This document shows, in pieces, positions 16,294 through 23,913 of a DNA stretch of 52,022 nt. The stretch is from positions 1 through 52,022 of the forward strand of contig JANXQO010000179.1 in assembly GCA_025353485.1 (NCBI GenBank). The letters are read 5' to 3'. Position 1 is the stretch's first letter. Each line of letters begins with the position of its first letter. The stretch comes from Chitinophagales bacterium (lineage in GTDB: Bacteria; Bacteroidota; Bacteroidia; Chitinophagales; Chitinophagaceae). Below the pieces are notes generated by a model. That model did no database searches. It had not been told where the DNA came from and saw only the letters and a list, made by a program, of their open reading frames with translations. Both the position numbers and the translations under genes were made by a program.

Positions 16294-17484
16294 TTACCAT
16301 TCTCTTGTTACAGCGCCATTAAGTATTCGCATAACATACAAATGTTTGTTCTCCTGGTAGTCAGCATTTTTAGAATTTTTTTTAAAATATACCGGACGGA
16401 AATTATATTCATTAAAAATACTTAGCGATTTATCATTTAGATGGGTGATAAAATCACCAGGATATTTTACCAGGATTTTTGTAAAAAGATAAGCTGTTTC
16501 AAAACCTTTGTAAGCCATATCTGATGGCTTTGTTTTGTAGCGGTTGTTATATTCAGTAGTTAAAATTGTATTGAACAAACTGTTTTTTGAATTGTAATAA
16601 GGCGTTGTAAAATGGACAGGGAAATCTTTGTAAGCATTTTTTGTTGTGAATATTTTAAAGCCATCCCAGTTAGGCATACCAATTAAAACAACAGGATAAT
16701 TTTTATGAATAGCAAAGCAGGCATCGGTTACTGTTTTTGCAAATGCTTCATCAAGGCTGCCGGCAATAATTATATTATTTTTTGTACTGTCTAACCTGCT
16801 TTTTAAAAAATAAGGCGATATAGTGCTGTCGATCTTAATGGTTTGAATATTTAGCAACGGCTTGCCTTCCTGCTCATTCAGTATTTTAAAAAACGATATT
16901 ATTTTATCTTCCTGCTGCCCTGGTTTTTTTAAAATAATTATTTTATCTGTACCGTGATTTTGCAAAATATAACTGTAGATACCTTCGCAATGCGCCTTTA
17001 GGGTTGAGTTCATTATTATCATATTCGGATTGTCGGTTACACCACCATCATTAGGGTATGTTGCAGATATAAAAGGGATATTTGTTTTGGCAGAAAAATC
17101 AGAAAGCTGTTTAAAATCTACATCTTTTACTGAACCAATAATCAGGTCAATGCTATCTAATAATTTGTTTTGAATAAGCCATGGTATTGGCTGTAAAAAA
17201 GATTTGGTGTCATAAATAAAGGCTTCCACATGTTCATTATATAATGATAAAGAATCAAAAGCAATTTGTGTACCCTGTACAAAATCAACCGCAGGCATTA
17301 TAAATTTTGGAATTGTTTTATCTGAACGAAGTTGTGAATTTGCAAACACCGAATCAAGATAAAGCGGAGCAAAAACAGCAACCTTATAAACCTTTTGTTG
17401 GTTGCGGTAATTGCTCTGTGCAAATAAATTTTGATTGATGAAAACAATTACAATCATCAAAATATAACAGCTTCTTTTTTTCAT
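16294..17484 (-). CDS. Type I periplasmic-binding-like protein
   Basis: The protein has 396 residues from ATG 17484 (MKKRSCYILMIVIVFINQNL), which gives a signal peptide cleaved near NLFAQS. An upstream start (17526) would place 14 polar residues before it and is less likely. The mature part resembles amino-acid ABC-transporter substrate-binding proteins of the type I fold: KVYKVAVFAPLYLDSVF, then GTQIAFDSL, LIIGSVKDVDFKQLSDFSA and NIPFISATYPND. It probably binds a ligand in the periplasm, but no ABC permease or ATPase is nearby, so transport is not supported. It lies downstream of guaA in the same direction, and a GC repeat fills the gap. Confidence 0.65.
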   Translation of the reverse strand: MKKRSCYILMIVIVFINQNLFAQSNYRNQQKVYKVAVFAPLYLDSVFANSQLRSDKTIPKFIMPAVDFVQGTQIAFDSLSLYNEHVEAFIYDTKSFLQPIPWLIQNKLLDSIDLIIGSVKDVDFKQLSDFSAKTNIPFISATYPNDGGVTDNPNMIIMNSTLKAHCEGIYSYILQNHGTDKIIILKKPGQQEDKIISFFKILNEQEGKPLLNIQTIKIDSTISPYFLKSRLDSTKNNIIIAGSLDEAFAKTVTDACFAIHKNYPVVLIGMPNWDGFKIFTTKNAYKDFPVHFTTPYYNSKNSLFNTILTTEYNNRYKTKPSDMAYKGFETAYLFTKILVKYPGDFITHLNDKSLSIFNEYNFRPVYFKKNSKNADYQENKHLYVMRILNGAVTREW

Positions 17485-17526
17485 AAATTTCAATTCTGAT
17501 AAATTTATTTCAACAGGATATTTCAC

Positions 17527-17576
17527 CCTTCCTATCCTTCTTCCATAGTTTCATTTCTCCCTTCGGGGTTCGGGCA
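17527..17576. repeat. GC-rich repeat directly after the guaA stop
   Basis: On the minus strand, GCCCGAACCCCGAAGGGAG is followed by AAATGAAACTATGGAAG and AAGGATAGGAAGGGTG. The first half resembles the purine half of the exonuclease repeat, and the second half resembles that repeat's other half in inverse. It is therefore a composite of opposed half-units placed between guaA and the next gene. Confidence 0.55.
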
Positions 17577-19139
17577 TTATTCCCATTCAATAGTAGCAGG
17601 TGGCTTGCTGCTGATGTCATATACCACACGGTTTATACCTCTTACATTATTAATTATTTCATTGGATATTTCTGCCAAAAACTCATACGGCAAATGCGCC
17701 CAGTCTGCCGTCATTCCATCTACAGAAGTTACTGCCCTTAATGCTACTGTAAATTCATACGTTCTTTCATCGCCCATTACGCCAACACTTTTTACCGGTA
17801 ACAGGATTGTGCCTGCCTGCCAAACCGTTGCATACAAATTATGTTTTCGCAAACCATTTATATATATCGCATCAGCCAGTTGCAACAATCGTACCTTTTC
17901 TTCTGTTACTTCACCAAGAATTCTTATACCTAATCCCGGCCCCGGAAAGGGGTGGCGTGATAATATCTCATCAGGAATGCCTAACTCTTTTCCAACTTTT
18001 CTTACTTCATCTTTAAAAAGTGTGCGCAAAGGTTCTACCAGTTTTAAATTCATTGTTGCAGGAAGGCCACCAACATTATGATGCGATTTAATGGTTACGG
18101 ATGGGCCATGCACCGACACAGATTCTATCACATCAGGGTAGATAGTGCCCTGTGCTAAAAAATCAATGCCTGTAATTTTGTGTGCTTCTTCATCAAATAC
18201 TTCTATAAAACTTTTGCCGATTGATTTTCTTTTTTCTTCCGGCAAAATTTTCCCCGCGAGCTTTGCATAAAAATGATCTTTAGCATCAATGCCTTTAATA
18301 TTTAATCCTAAACCTCTGCAGCTTGCCAATACCTGTTCAAATTCATCCTTTCTTAAGAGCCCATTATCAACAAAAATTCCAAAAAGATTTTTACCGATAG
18401 CCTTATGAATTAAAGTGGCTGCAACTGTGGAGTCAACACCACCACTCAAAGCCATAATAACTTTTTTATCACCGATCTGTTTTTTTAATGCATCAATTGT
18501 ACCGGTAATAAAATGCGCAGGCGTCCAATCCTGCTGGCAGCCGCATATATCTACTAAAAAATTTTTTATTATTTTTTTGCCTTCGGCAGAATGATAAACC
18601 TCAGGATGAAACTGCAAGCCGTAAATAATTTTTTCTGAAGAGGAAGATTTTTTAAAAGCAGCTATTGGAATGTTTTCGGTAGTTCCTAATATTTCAAATC
18701 CGCCAGGCAGTTTTTTAATGGTGTCGGCATGGCTCATCCAAACAGCAGAAGTTTCTGCAACATCTTTTAGCAGAGGATCTTGCTGTACAATTTTTAAAAT
18801 GGCACGTCCATACTCTCTTTTATCGCTGTTTTCTACAAGGCCTCCAAATTGTTTTGCTGTAAGCTGTGCGCCATAGCAAATGCCTAACACCGGTACTTTT
18901 TCTGACAGTTTTTTTATATCTGCAACAGGTGCAAATTCATCATTAACTGAAAAAGGAGAACCGGATAAAATAATTCCTTTTAAATTATAAGCCTCCCCTT
19001 CGGGGAGAGCTTGTCCCGATAAATCGGGATTTGGAAGGGCTGTAATAATTTCGCAATACACATTTGCTTCCCTTACTGCACGTGCAATTAACTGGGTATA
19101 TTGAGAGCCAAAATCAAGGATCAAAATTTTTTCTGACAT
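17577..19139 (-). CDS. guaA: GMP synthase (glutamine-hydrolysing)
   Basis: GuaA converts XMP to GMP. The 520-residue protein (ATG 19139) has a class I glutamine amidotransferase domain with GICYGAQL (nucleophile Cys) and [10 protein letters not shown], an ATP-pyrophosphatase domain with [12 protein letters not shown], and the dimerisation domain ending in [14 protein letters not shown] 19139 is chosen because a TAAATTTG promoter element overlaps the upstream candidate start. Residues of about 34-51 ([18 protein letters not shown]) coincide exactly with a GC hairpin repeat and look like an in-frame insertion before [11 protein letters not shown]. The catalytic motifs are intact, so the protein should be functional. 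Confidence 0.96.
   Translation of the reverse strand: MSEKILILDFGSQYTQLIARAVREANVYCEIITALPNPDLSGQALPEGEAYNLKGIILSGSPFSVNDEFAPVADIKKLSEKVPVLGICYGAQLTAKQFGGLVENSDKREYGRAILKIVQQDPLLKDVAETSAVWMSHADTIKKLPGGFEILGTTENIPIAAFKKSSSSEKIIYGLQFHPEVYHSAEGKKIIKNFLVDICGCQQDWTPAHFITGTIDALKKQIGDKKVIMALSGGVDSTVAATLIHKAIGKNLFGIFVDNGLLRKDEFEQVLASCRGLGLNIKGIDAKDHFYAKLAGKILPEEKRKSIGKSFIEVFDEEAHKITGIDFLAQGTIYPDVIESVSVHGPSVTIKSHHNVGGLPATMNLKLVEPLRTLFKDEVRKVGKELGIPDEILSRHPFPGPGLGIRILGEVTEEKVRLLQLADAIYINGLRKHNLYATVWQAGTILLPVKSVGVMGDERTYEFTVALRAVTSVDGMTADWAHLPYEFLAEISNEIINNVRGINRVVYDISSKPPATIEWE
18991..19040. repeat. GC hairpin repeat inserted in frame in guaA
   Basis: There are two hairpins: CTCCCC-TTC-GGGGAG (18993-19007) and TCCCGAT-AA-ATCGGGA (19014-19029). 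The outer flanks GCCT and AGGGC also pair loosely. It encodes GuaA residues of about 34-51. The second hairpin resembles the TCCCGATAGCTATCGGGA palindrome at 45160-45177. Confidence 0.75.
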
Positions 19140-19145
19140 CGGCTG

Positions 19146-19153
19146 CAAATTTA
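19146..19153 (-). promoter_or_regulatory. -7 promoter element of guaA
   Basis: TAAATTTG on the minus strand matches TAnnTTTG and ends 6 bp before ATG 19139, implying a nearly leaderless message. I see no clear -33 TTTG. It excludes the in-frame start at 19148. Confidence 0.5.
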
Positions 19154-19190
19154 CATTCTTTTAATTCATAGCTTTATTTAAAACTGTTTT

Positions 19191-19895
19191 ATGAAATCAT
19201 TAATTTTTGCAATAGCATCAGCGGTAATTTTCTGCTCCTGCGAATCAATATCAGGCAGTGGAAATATTGTTACGCAAACAAGAAACCTAAATAAATTTGA
19301 CGGTGTAAGAGCATCAGGTTCTCTTGATATTGAAGTAATGAACGATCAGACTCAATTGGTAAAAGTGGAAGCTGATGATAATATTATGCCGTATATAATT
19401 ACAAAAGTTGAGGATGGAATACTTGATGTACATCTTAAACCTAATTTTATGTACCGTACTATAAATGCCAAAGTATATGTAAGGGTGCCTTCCCTAACAA
19501 AGCTTACTGTTGCAGGTTCCGGCAGCATTACATCAAAAGATACTTTAGCAAATGCTGACCAGATTGAATGTAAAGTTTCGGGTTCAGGTGATATTAATGC
19601 AGTTGTGGAGGCGCCATCAATTAAGGCAACAATTGGAGGATCAGGAACCATTACATTATCTGGAAAGACCAAAGACTTTAACTGCAATATTACCGGCAGC
19701 GGTGATTTAAAATGCAACAATTTATTAAGTGAAAATACAACTGTGGGTGTTACGGGAAGCGGCACTGCACATGTGTATGCAAGTGTGCATTTAATTGCAA
19801 AAGTTACCGGCAGCGGAGATATTTATTATAGCGGACATCCTTCTTCTCCTGAAATTCATAAAACAGGGAGCGGTTCTGTTCAGACAGAAAAATAA
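19191..19895 (+). CDS. Head-GIN domain (DUF2807) lipoprotein
   Basis: A 234-residue protein with a lipoprotein signal, MKSLIFAIASAVIFCSCESI, whose lipobox cysteine would be acylated. The mature part is the head-GIN (DUF2807) beta-helix: repeated turns AGSGSIT, SGSGDIN, GGSGTIT, TGSGDLK, TGSGTAH and TGSGDIY spaced about 20 residues apart. Such proteins are common and poorly characterised in Bacteroidota; an envelope-surface adhesion or scaffold role is a guess. It is divergent from guaA with about 50 bp between the starts. The gene ends in a serine/glycine-rich TGSGSVQTEK. Confidence 0.88.
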   Translation: MKSLIFAIASAVIFCSCESISGSGNIVTQTRNLNKFDGVRASGSLDIEVMNDQTQLVKVEADDNIMPYIITKVEDGILDVHLKPNFMYRTINAKVYVRVPSLTKLTVAGSGSITSKDTLANADQIECKVSGSGDINAVVEAPSIKATIGGSGTITLSGKTKDFNCNITGSGDLKCNNLLSENTTVGVTGSGTAHVYASVHLIAKVTGSGDIYYSGHPSSPEIHKTGSGSVQTEK

Positions 19896-20022
19896 TCAGC
19901 GCAAGTTTACAAATAAAAAGGAGAGGCATGTAGCGCTCTTAAATATTTCTAAATTTTTAAAGTTTGATTTAAACAAAAGTTTTCCACAGAAAATATTTGC
20001 CATGTTGGCAGCAAGTATAATG

Positions 20023-20038
20023 TGGCACTTTATTTGAA
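20023..20038 (+). promoter_or_regulatory. Possible sigma-54-like -24/-12 promoter of htpG
   Basis: TGGCAC-TTTAT-TTGAA matches the -24/-12 pattern (TGGCAC-N5-TTGCA) except that the conserved GC of the -12 element is GA. It lies 24 bp before the htpG ATG, a sensible distance. It could be chance. Confidence 0.3.
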
Positions 20039-20062
20039 ATTTGCAGTGCAAAATTAATCTAT

Positions 20063-22000
20063 ATGCAAAAAGGCAGCATTCGTGTTCAAACCGAAAACAT
20101 TTTCCCAATAATCAAAAAATTTCTTTACAGCGATCATGAAATTTTTATTCGTGAACTGGTAAGTAATGCTGTTGATGCTACTCAAAAATTAAAAACACTT
20201 TCTTCTATCGGCGAAGCAAAAGGAGAGATGGGCGATACAAATATTGAAGTAAGGATAGATAAAGAAAAAAAGACACTTACTATTTCTGATAAAGGTGTTG
20301 GAATGACGGCTGAAGAAGTAGATAAATATATAAACCAGGTAGCATTCAGTGGTGCCGAAGAATTTTTAGAAAAATATAAAGGAAAGAACGAAGCCAATAT
20401 CATCGGGCATTTTGGCCTGGGGTTTTATTCTTCTTTTATGGTAAGTGATAAGGTGGAAATATATTCAAAGAGTTTCAGGGAAGATGCAAAAGCAGTAAGA
20501 TGGGAATGTGATGGCAGTCCCGAATACACTTTGGAAGAAACAGAAAAAGAGCAAAGAGGAACAGATATTATTCTTTATATAAATGAAGAAAGCAAAGAAT
20601 TTTTAGAGCCATACAGAGTTAAATCTATTTTAGAAAAGTTTTGTAAGTTTTTACCGGTGCCTATTTTCTTTATTGATGAAAATGAAGACAAAAAAGATAA
20701 AAAAGAAGGTGAAGAAAATGAACCGATCAACAATACAAATCCAGCATGGACAAGAAAACCAAGTGAATTAACCACAGAAGATTATGAGAATTTTTATAAA
20801 GAGCTATATCCCTTCGGAGAAAAACCTTTGTTTTGGATACACCTCAATGTTGATTATCCTTTTAATCTTACAGGCATATTATATTTCCCTAAAATAAAAG
20901 AGCGTTTCGAAGTTCAGAAAGATAAAATTCAATTATACAGCAACCAGGTTTTTGTAACTGATGAAGTAAAGGATATTGTTCCTGAATTTTTAATGTTATT
21001 ACAAGGTGTAATTGACAGCCCTGACATTCCTTTAAATGTTAGCAGGAGCTATTTACAGGGAGACCCGAATGTAAAAAAGATAAATGCGCACATCACAAAA
21101 AAGGTTGCCGATAAATTAGAAGAGATATTTAATAACGACAGAAAATCTTTTGAAGAAAAGTGGGAGAGCCTGGGAGTGTTTGTCAAGTACGGAATGATGA
21201 CAGATGACAAATTTTTAGAGAAGGCAAATAAGTTCAACATATTTGAGGCCTCCCCAAACCCCTCCGGTGGAGGGGCTTCTGAAGATTCTAAATCTTCAAA
21301 GAAATTTTATACACTTGAAGAATATAAAAAAGAAACGGAAACTCTTCAAAAAAATAAAGAAGGAAAACTGGTGATGTTGTACACAACTGATCCGGTTCAG
21401 CAGGATAGTTATATACAGGCTGCAAATAAAATTGGTTACAAAGTAATAAAGCTTGAAACTATTGTGGATGCTGCGTTCATCAATAATATGGAGATGAAGT
21501 GGAACGACATGCAGTTTGTAAGAGTGGATGCAGACATCACCGAAAATCTTATTGATAAAAAAGAAAATACAGACAGTGTTTTAAATAAAGAAGAGGAAGA
21601 AAAATTAAAAGAATTATTTAAGGTAGAAATTCCTGCCATGCATGTTTCTGTTGAGGTGAAAGGATTAAATCCTGAGACACCACCGGTGATTGCAACGAGG
21701 CCCGAATTTATGCGGCGCATGAAAGATATGGCGCAACATGGCGGTGGTGGCGGTATGGGAAGTTTTTACAGTAATATGCCGGAAGAAGTTACCCTTACCG
21801 TAAATGGTAACCATCCTATTTATAAAACTATTTTAAAAGAAGAGGATACAGAAAACCAGCAAAAGCAGGTAAGAAATTTAACTGACCTGGCGTTGCTTTC
21901 GCAGGGATTATTAAAAGGCAGTGAGCTTACCAATTTTATAAACAGAAGCGTTGAGATGATGGAAGGTAAGAAAAAAAGTGATATTGTTTTGGAGGTATAG
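20063..22000 (+). CDS. htpG: Molecular chaperone HtpG (Hsp90)
   Basis: HtpG is the ATP-dependent bacterial Hsp90, cytosolic, 645 residues here. N-terminal GHKL motifs are visible: IRELVSNAVDATQKL, SDKGVGMT and GHFGLGFYSSFMV. The middle domain has NLTGILYFPKI and the catalytic-loop arginine segment LNVSRSYLQGD. A charged linker lies at about 205-230 (ENEDKKDKKEGEENEP). Residues of about 395-408 (EASPNPSGGGASED) coincide with a GC hairpin repeat and look inserted in the middle-to-C-domain region before KKFYTLEEYKKE. A glycine-rich loop (HGGGGGMGSFY) occurs in the C-terminal domain. It stands alone. Confidence 0.96.
   Translation: MQKGSIRVQTENIFPIIKKFLYSDHEIFIRELVSNAVDATQKLKTLSSIGEAKGEMGDTNIEVRIDKEKKTLTISDKGVGMTAEEVDKYINQVAFSGAEEFLEKYKGKNEANIIGHFGLGFYSSFMVSDKVEIYSKSFREDAKAVRWECDGSPEYTLEETEKEQRGTDIILYINEESKEFLEPYRVKSILEKFCKFLPVPIFFIDENEDKKDKKEGEENEPINNTNPAWTRKPSELTTEDYENFYKELYPFGEKPLFWIHLNVDYPFNLTGILYFPKIKERFEVQKDKIQLYSNQVFVTDEVKDIVPEFLMLLQGVIDSPDIPLNVSRSYLQGDPNVKKINAHITKKVADKLEEIFNNDRKSFEEKWESLGVFVKYGMMTDDKFLEKANKFNIFEASPNPSGGGASEDSKSSKKFYTLEEYKKETETLQKNKEGKLVMLYTTDPVQQDSYIQAANKIGYKVIKLETIVDAAFINNMEMKWNDMQFVRVDADITENLIDKKENTDSVLNKEEEEKLKELFKVEIPAMHVSVEVKGLNPETPPVIATRPEFMRRMKDMAQHGGGGGMGSFYSNMPEEVTLTVNGNHPIYKTILKEEDTENQQKQVRNLTDLALLSQGLLKGSELTNFINRSVEMMEGKKKSDIVLEV
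21246..21280. repeat. GC hairpin repeat inserted in frame in htpG
   Basis: CCCCTCC-GGT-GGAGGGG (21259-21275) is a 7-bp stem with a 3-nt loop, preceded by AGGCCTCCCCAAA and followed by CTTCTGAAG. It is read in frame as EASPNPSGGGAS. It is related to the second mqnD repeat (43301-43338). Confidence 0.75.
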
Positions 22001-22105
22001 GATAGTTCGCTGGCAATCAACATAGGACGAGTCACCTTCATTTAAAACAATATTTGGTCTAAGGATTTTTAAAGCTTATATTTATACTAACCAAAACAAT
22101 CATTT

Positions 22106-22817
22106 ATGAAACTATTTTAAAAATTAAGTATAATTCTATTTTTTACACTTTGGGTCGTTTCCTGTACCAAAACAGAAGACCAAAAGCAGGAGCCAATCAT
22201 CAAAACAATAGAGGCTAAACCTGATCCTGCAAATATCAAAGATGAGGTTAAATCTGAAACCTCTGTTTCTCTAAAGGAATGTCCTTTCCATGTTTCAGAT
22301 ATATTTATTAATGATGGAGACCAGTCTAGTTGGGATAATAATACAATTTTAAAATATACTTATGTTTCAACTTCGCTTGTTTCGTATTTTATTAAAAATA
22401 GGATTGATAAACTGAAAACGTTAGTAATGTTCTACAACCCTGAAGAACAAAAGACACTAAAAATGGTTATTACAGCTACAAATTTAGATAATGCTATCCG
22501 CTATAAATATTGTTCAGTTTCTGGGAAAATGCATATTGAAATTACAGTAAGAGACAATAAGGGAAATAAAGAAGGTTCAGATATAAAAAATCGGAGTTCC
22601 ACCGGAATTTAAAACATTAGGTAATTTTAGTATTGTGAATAAAGTTACAAGTAATGCCAAAGTACAATGTTCGAGAACCGATGGTTTTCAGTCATGTGTA
22701 GAATGCTCTTCACATGAATGTTTTGACACATGGTGGTGTATAATTTCATGTTCGGTAGGAATAGAAGCATGTGTTGCAGGTTGGGTTGTAGCCTGTGGAA
22801 TTCTAAACTCAAATTGA
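22106..22817 (+). pseudogene. Lipoprotein gene broken by a nonsense codon and a frameshift
   Basis: ATG 22106 starts MKLF, then TAA (22118-22120), then KLSIILFFTLWVVSCTKTED: a good lipoprotein signal with lipobox VVSC. The same frame runs to TAA 22612, but the sequence continues in the next frame as KIGVPPEFKTLGNFSIVNKV to 22817. Removing one A from the A6 run before 22591 joins the two parts into about 236 codons. The C-terminal 45 residues carry eight cysteines (CSRTDGFQSCVECSSHECFD, CIISCSVGIEACVAGWVVAC). I do not recognise the family. It is either a decaying gene or contains sequencing errors; the early stop is not a homopolymer-type error. Confidence 0.6.
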
Positions 22818-22859
22818 TTATTAGGAAATTCAAATTGTATTCTTTAAACTAAATTAAAC

Positions 22860-23057
22860 TTGAAAACATACTTAAAGATCCATTTTTGGACATGCATGTT
22901 AGTTATATTCTATGCTTCTTATCTTATGGCATCTGGCAAACCAAGTAATTCATACATAGACTTTTTTAAATTAGCATTAGGGGGGGTAATTGTTTGTGTC
23001 TTAGTAAAATTATATATAGATTTTCAAGGCTCTAAAAGAAATAAACAATCTCTTTAG
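22860..23057 (+). CDS. Small hypothetical membrane protein
   Basis: A 65-residue frame from a TTG start, (M)KTYLKIHFWTCMLVIFYASY, with two probable membrane helices (about 8-25 and 37-53) and a basic tail SKRNKQSL. There is no in-frame ATG near the beginning, so either TTG is used or the start has been lost. It follows the broken lipoprotein gene by 42 bp in the same direction and may belong to the same accessory unit. I do not recognise the family. Confidence 0.4.
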   Translation: MKTYLKIHFWTCMLVIFYASYLMASGKPSNSYIDFFKLALGGVIVCVLVKLYIDFQGSKRNKQSL

Positions 23058-23150
23058 AACATTTTATCTTTTAGTCTTGTTGCTTAGTAATTTTCAGTAC
23101 TTAGAAAGTATAGTATAAGAATAAAAGAACGTAGTGAATCCACGAATGCA

Positions 23151-23828
23151 TTACCTATCCGCCTTCATAAATATGCTTGCCTCTACATATTTTAATTTTT
23201 GCAGATGAAATATCTGTTCAAAACCTGCGCTCATAAAAATTTCTTTATGTACAGGATTGAGATAAACGACATAAATTTCTCTTGAATTTTCTTTTATAGA
23301 TTGTAAAATATTTTTTACAACAGCAAGCATTACAACTTGATCAAAAGGATTAAAAAAGAAAAACACATTTGTATCTTTTTCAATTTTATAATCAACAGCA
23401 TTTGTATGGATGACATTAAATATTTTTTCCGGGAATTTCTGTTGTGCGGGGATAATATTTTTTCTTGCTTCGTCGCATAATTCTTTAGCAAATTCAACTC
23501 CTGTAATTTTTTTAAAGCCGTAATAAGCAGCCACAGCAAGCACTCTGCCTTTACCGCATCCAAAATCAATAATATTTTTATCAGCATCTATTGTTTGAAG
23601 ATGAGCAAAAACTTTTTCTAATAAATAATAGTTGGCTCCCTGGTAAAGTTCAGCATGTTCAATATTATCCCCTTTGATTGACAGCTTTTTTACATCTTCT
23701 ATTTTACATGTATTGATGTTGTATTTTTTTTCTCCCTTTATTTCATGGTAAATAGTAAACCCTGCCAATCTTATATTCCAGTTAAAAGAGATGTAAAAAA
23801 ATAACCTTATATAGTAAAAATATTTCAT
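23151..23828 (-). CDS. Class I SAM-dependent methyltransferase
   Basis: From ATG 23828 (MKYFYYIRLFFYISFNWNIR) the protein has 225 residues. The SAM-binding motif I is VDFGCGKGR-like (IIDFGCGKGRVLAVAAYYGF), followed by the acidic ITGVEFAKELCDEARKNI and FFFFNPFDQVVM as motif IV. The N-terminus is hydrophobic, so it may be membrane-associated. The substrate cannot be predicted. A TTG start at 23867 would add 13 residues encoded by the hairpin repeat between recJ and this gene; ATG 23828 is preferred. Confidence 0.78.
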   Translation of the reverse strand: MKYFYYIRLFFYISFNWNIRLAGFTIYHEIKGEKKYNINTCKIEDVKKLSIKGDNIEHAELYQGANYYLLEKVFAHLQTIDADKNIIDFGCGKGRVLAVAAYYGFKKITGVEFAKELCDEARKNIIPAQQKFPEKIFNVIHTNAVDYKIEKDTNVFFFFNPFDQVVMLAVVKNILQSIKENSREIYVVYLNPVHKEIFMSAGFEQIFHLQKLKYVEASIFMKADR

Positions 23829-23843
23829 CAGTTTATATAAGTT

Positions 23844-23911
23844 TTCACGCAAAGATGCAAGCCCCAAAGAAAATTATTTGCGTCTTAATTTTCTTTGCGT
23901 CTTTGCGTGAA
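23844..23911. repeat. 68-bp inverted repeat between recJ and the methyltransferase
   Basis: The outer arms TTCACGCAAAGA (23844-23855) and TCTTTGCGTGAA (23900-23911) are perfect, as are the inner arms AAAGAAAATTA (23866-23876) and TAATTTTCTTT (23886-23896). It starts 2 bp after the recJ stop and ends 15 bp before the methyltransferase ATG, so it fills the junction. The CTTTGCGTGAA type of unit is, to my recollection, recurrent in Bacteroidota. Confidence 0.85.
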
Positions 23912-23913
23912 TA

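Noticed and set aside
17605-18081. 158-codon open frame on the plus strand
   Set aside because: Antisense to guaA with no recognisable protein features.
19352-19765. 137-codon open frame on the minus strand
   Set aside because: Antisense shadow of the head-GIN lipoprotein gene; its open length reflects the repeated GSG codons.
19795-20037. Open frame running from the head-GIN gene into the htpG leader
   Set aside because: It starts inside a supported gene, has no family features, and its end covers the likely htpG promoter.
22645-22833. 62-codon minus-strand frame over the broken lipoprotein gene
   Set aside because: The plus-strand reading has a lipoprotein signal and continuous protein-like sequence; the minus-strand frame has no features.
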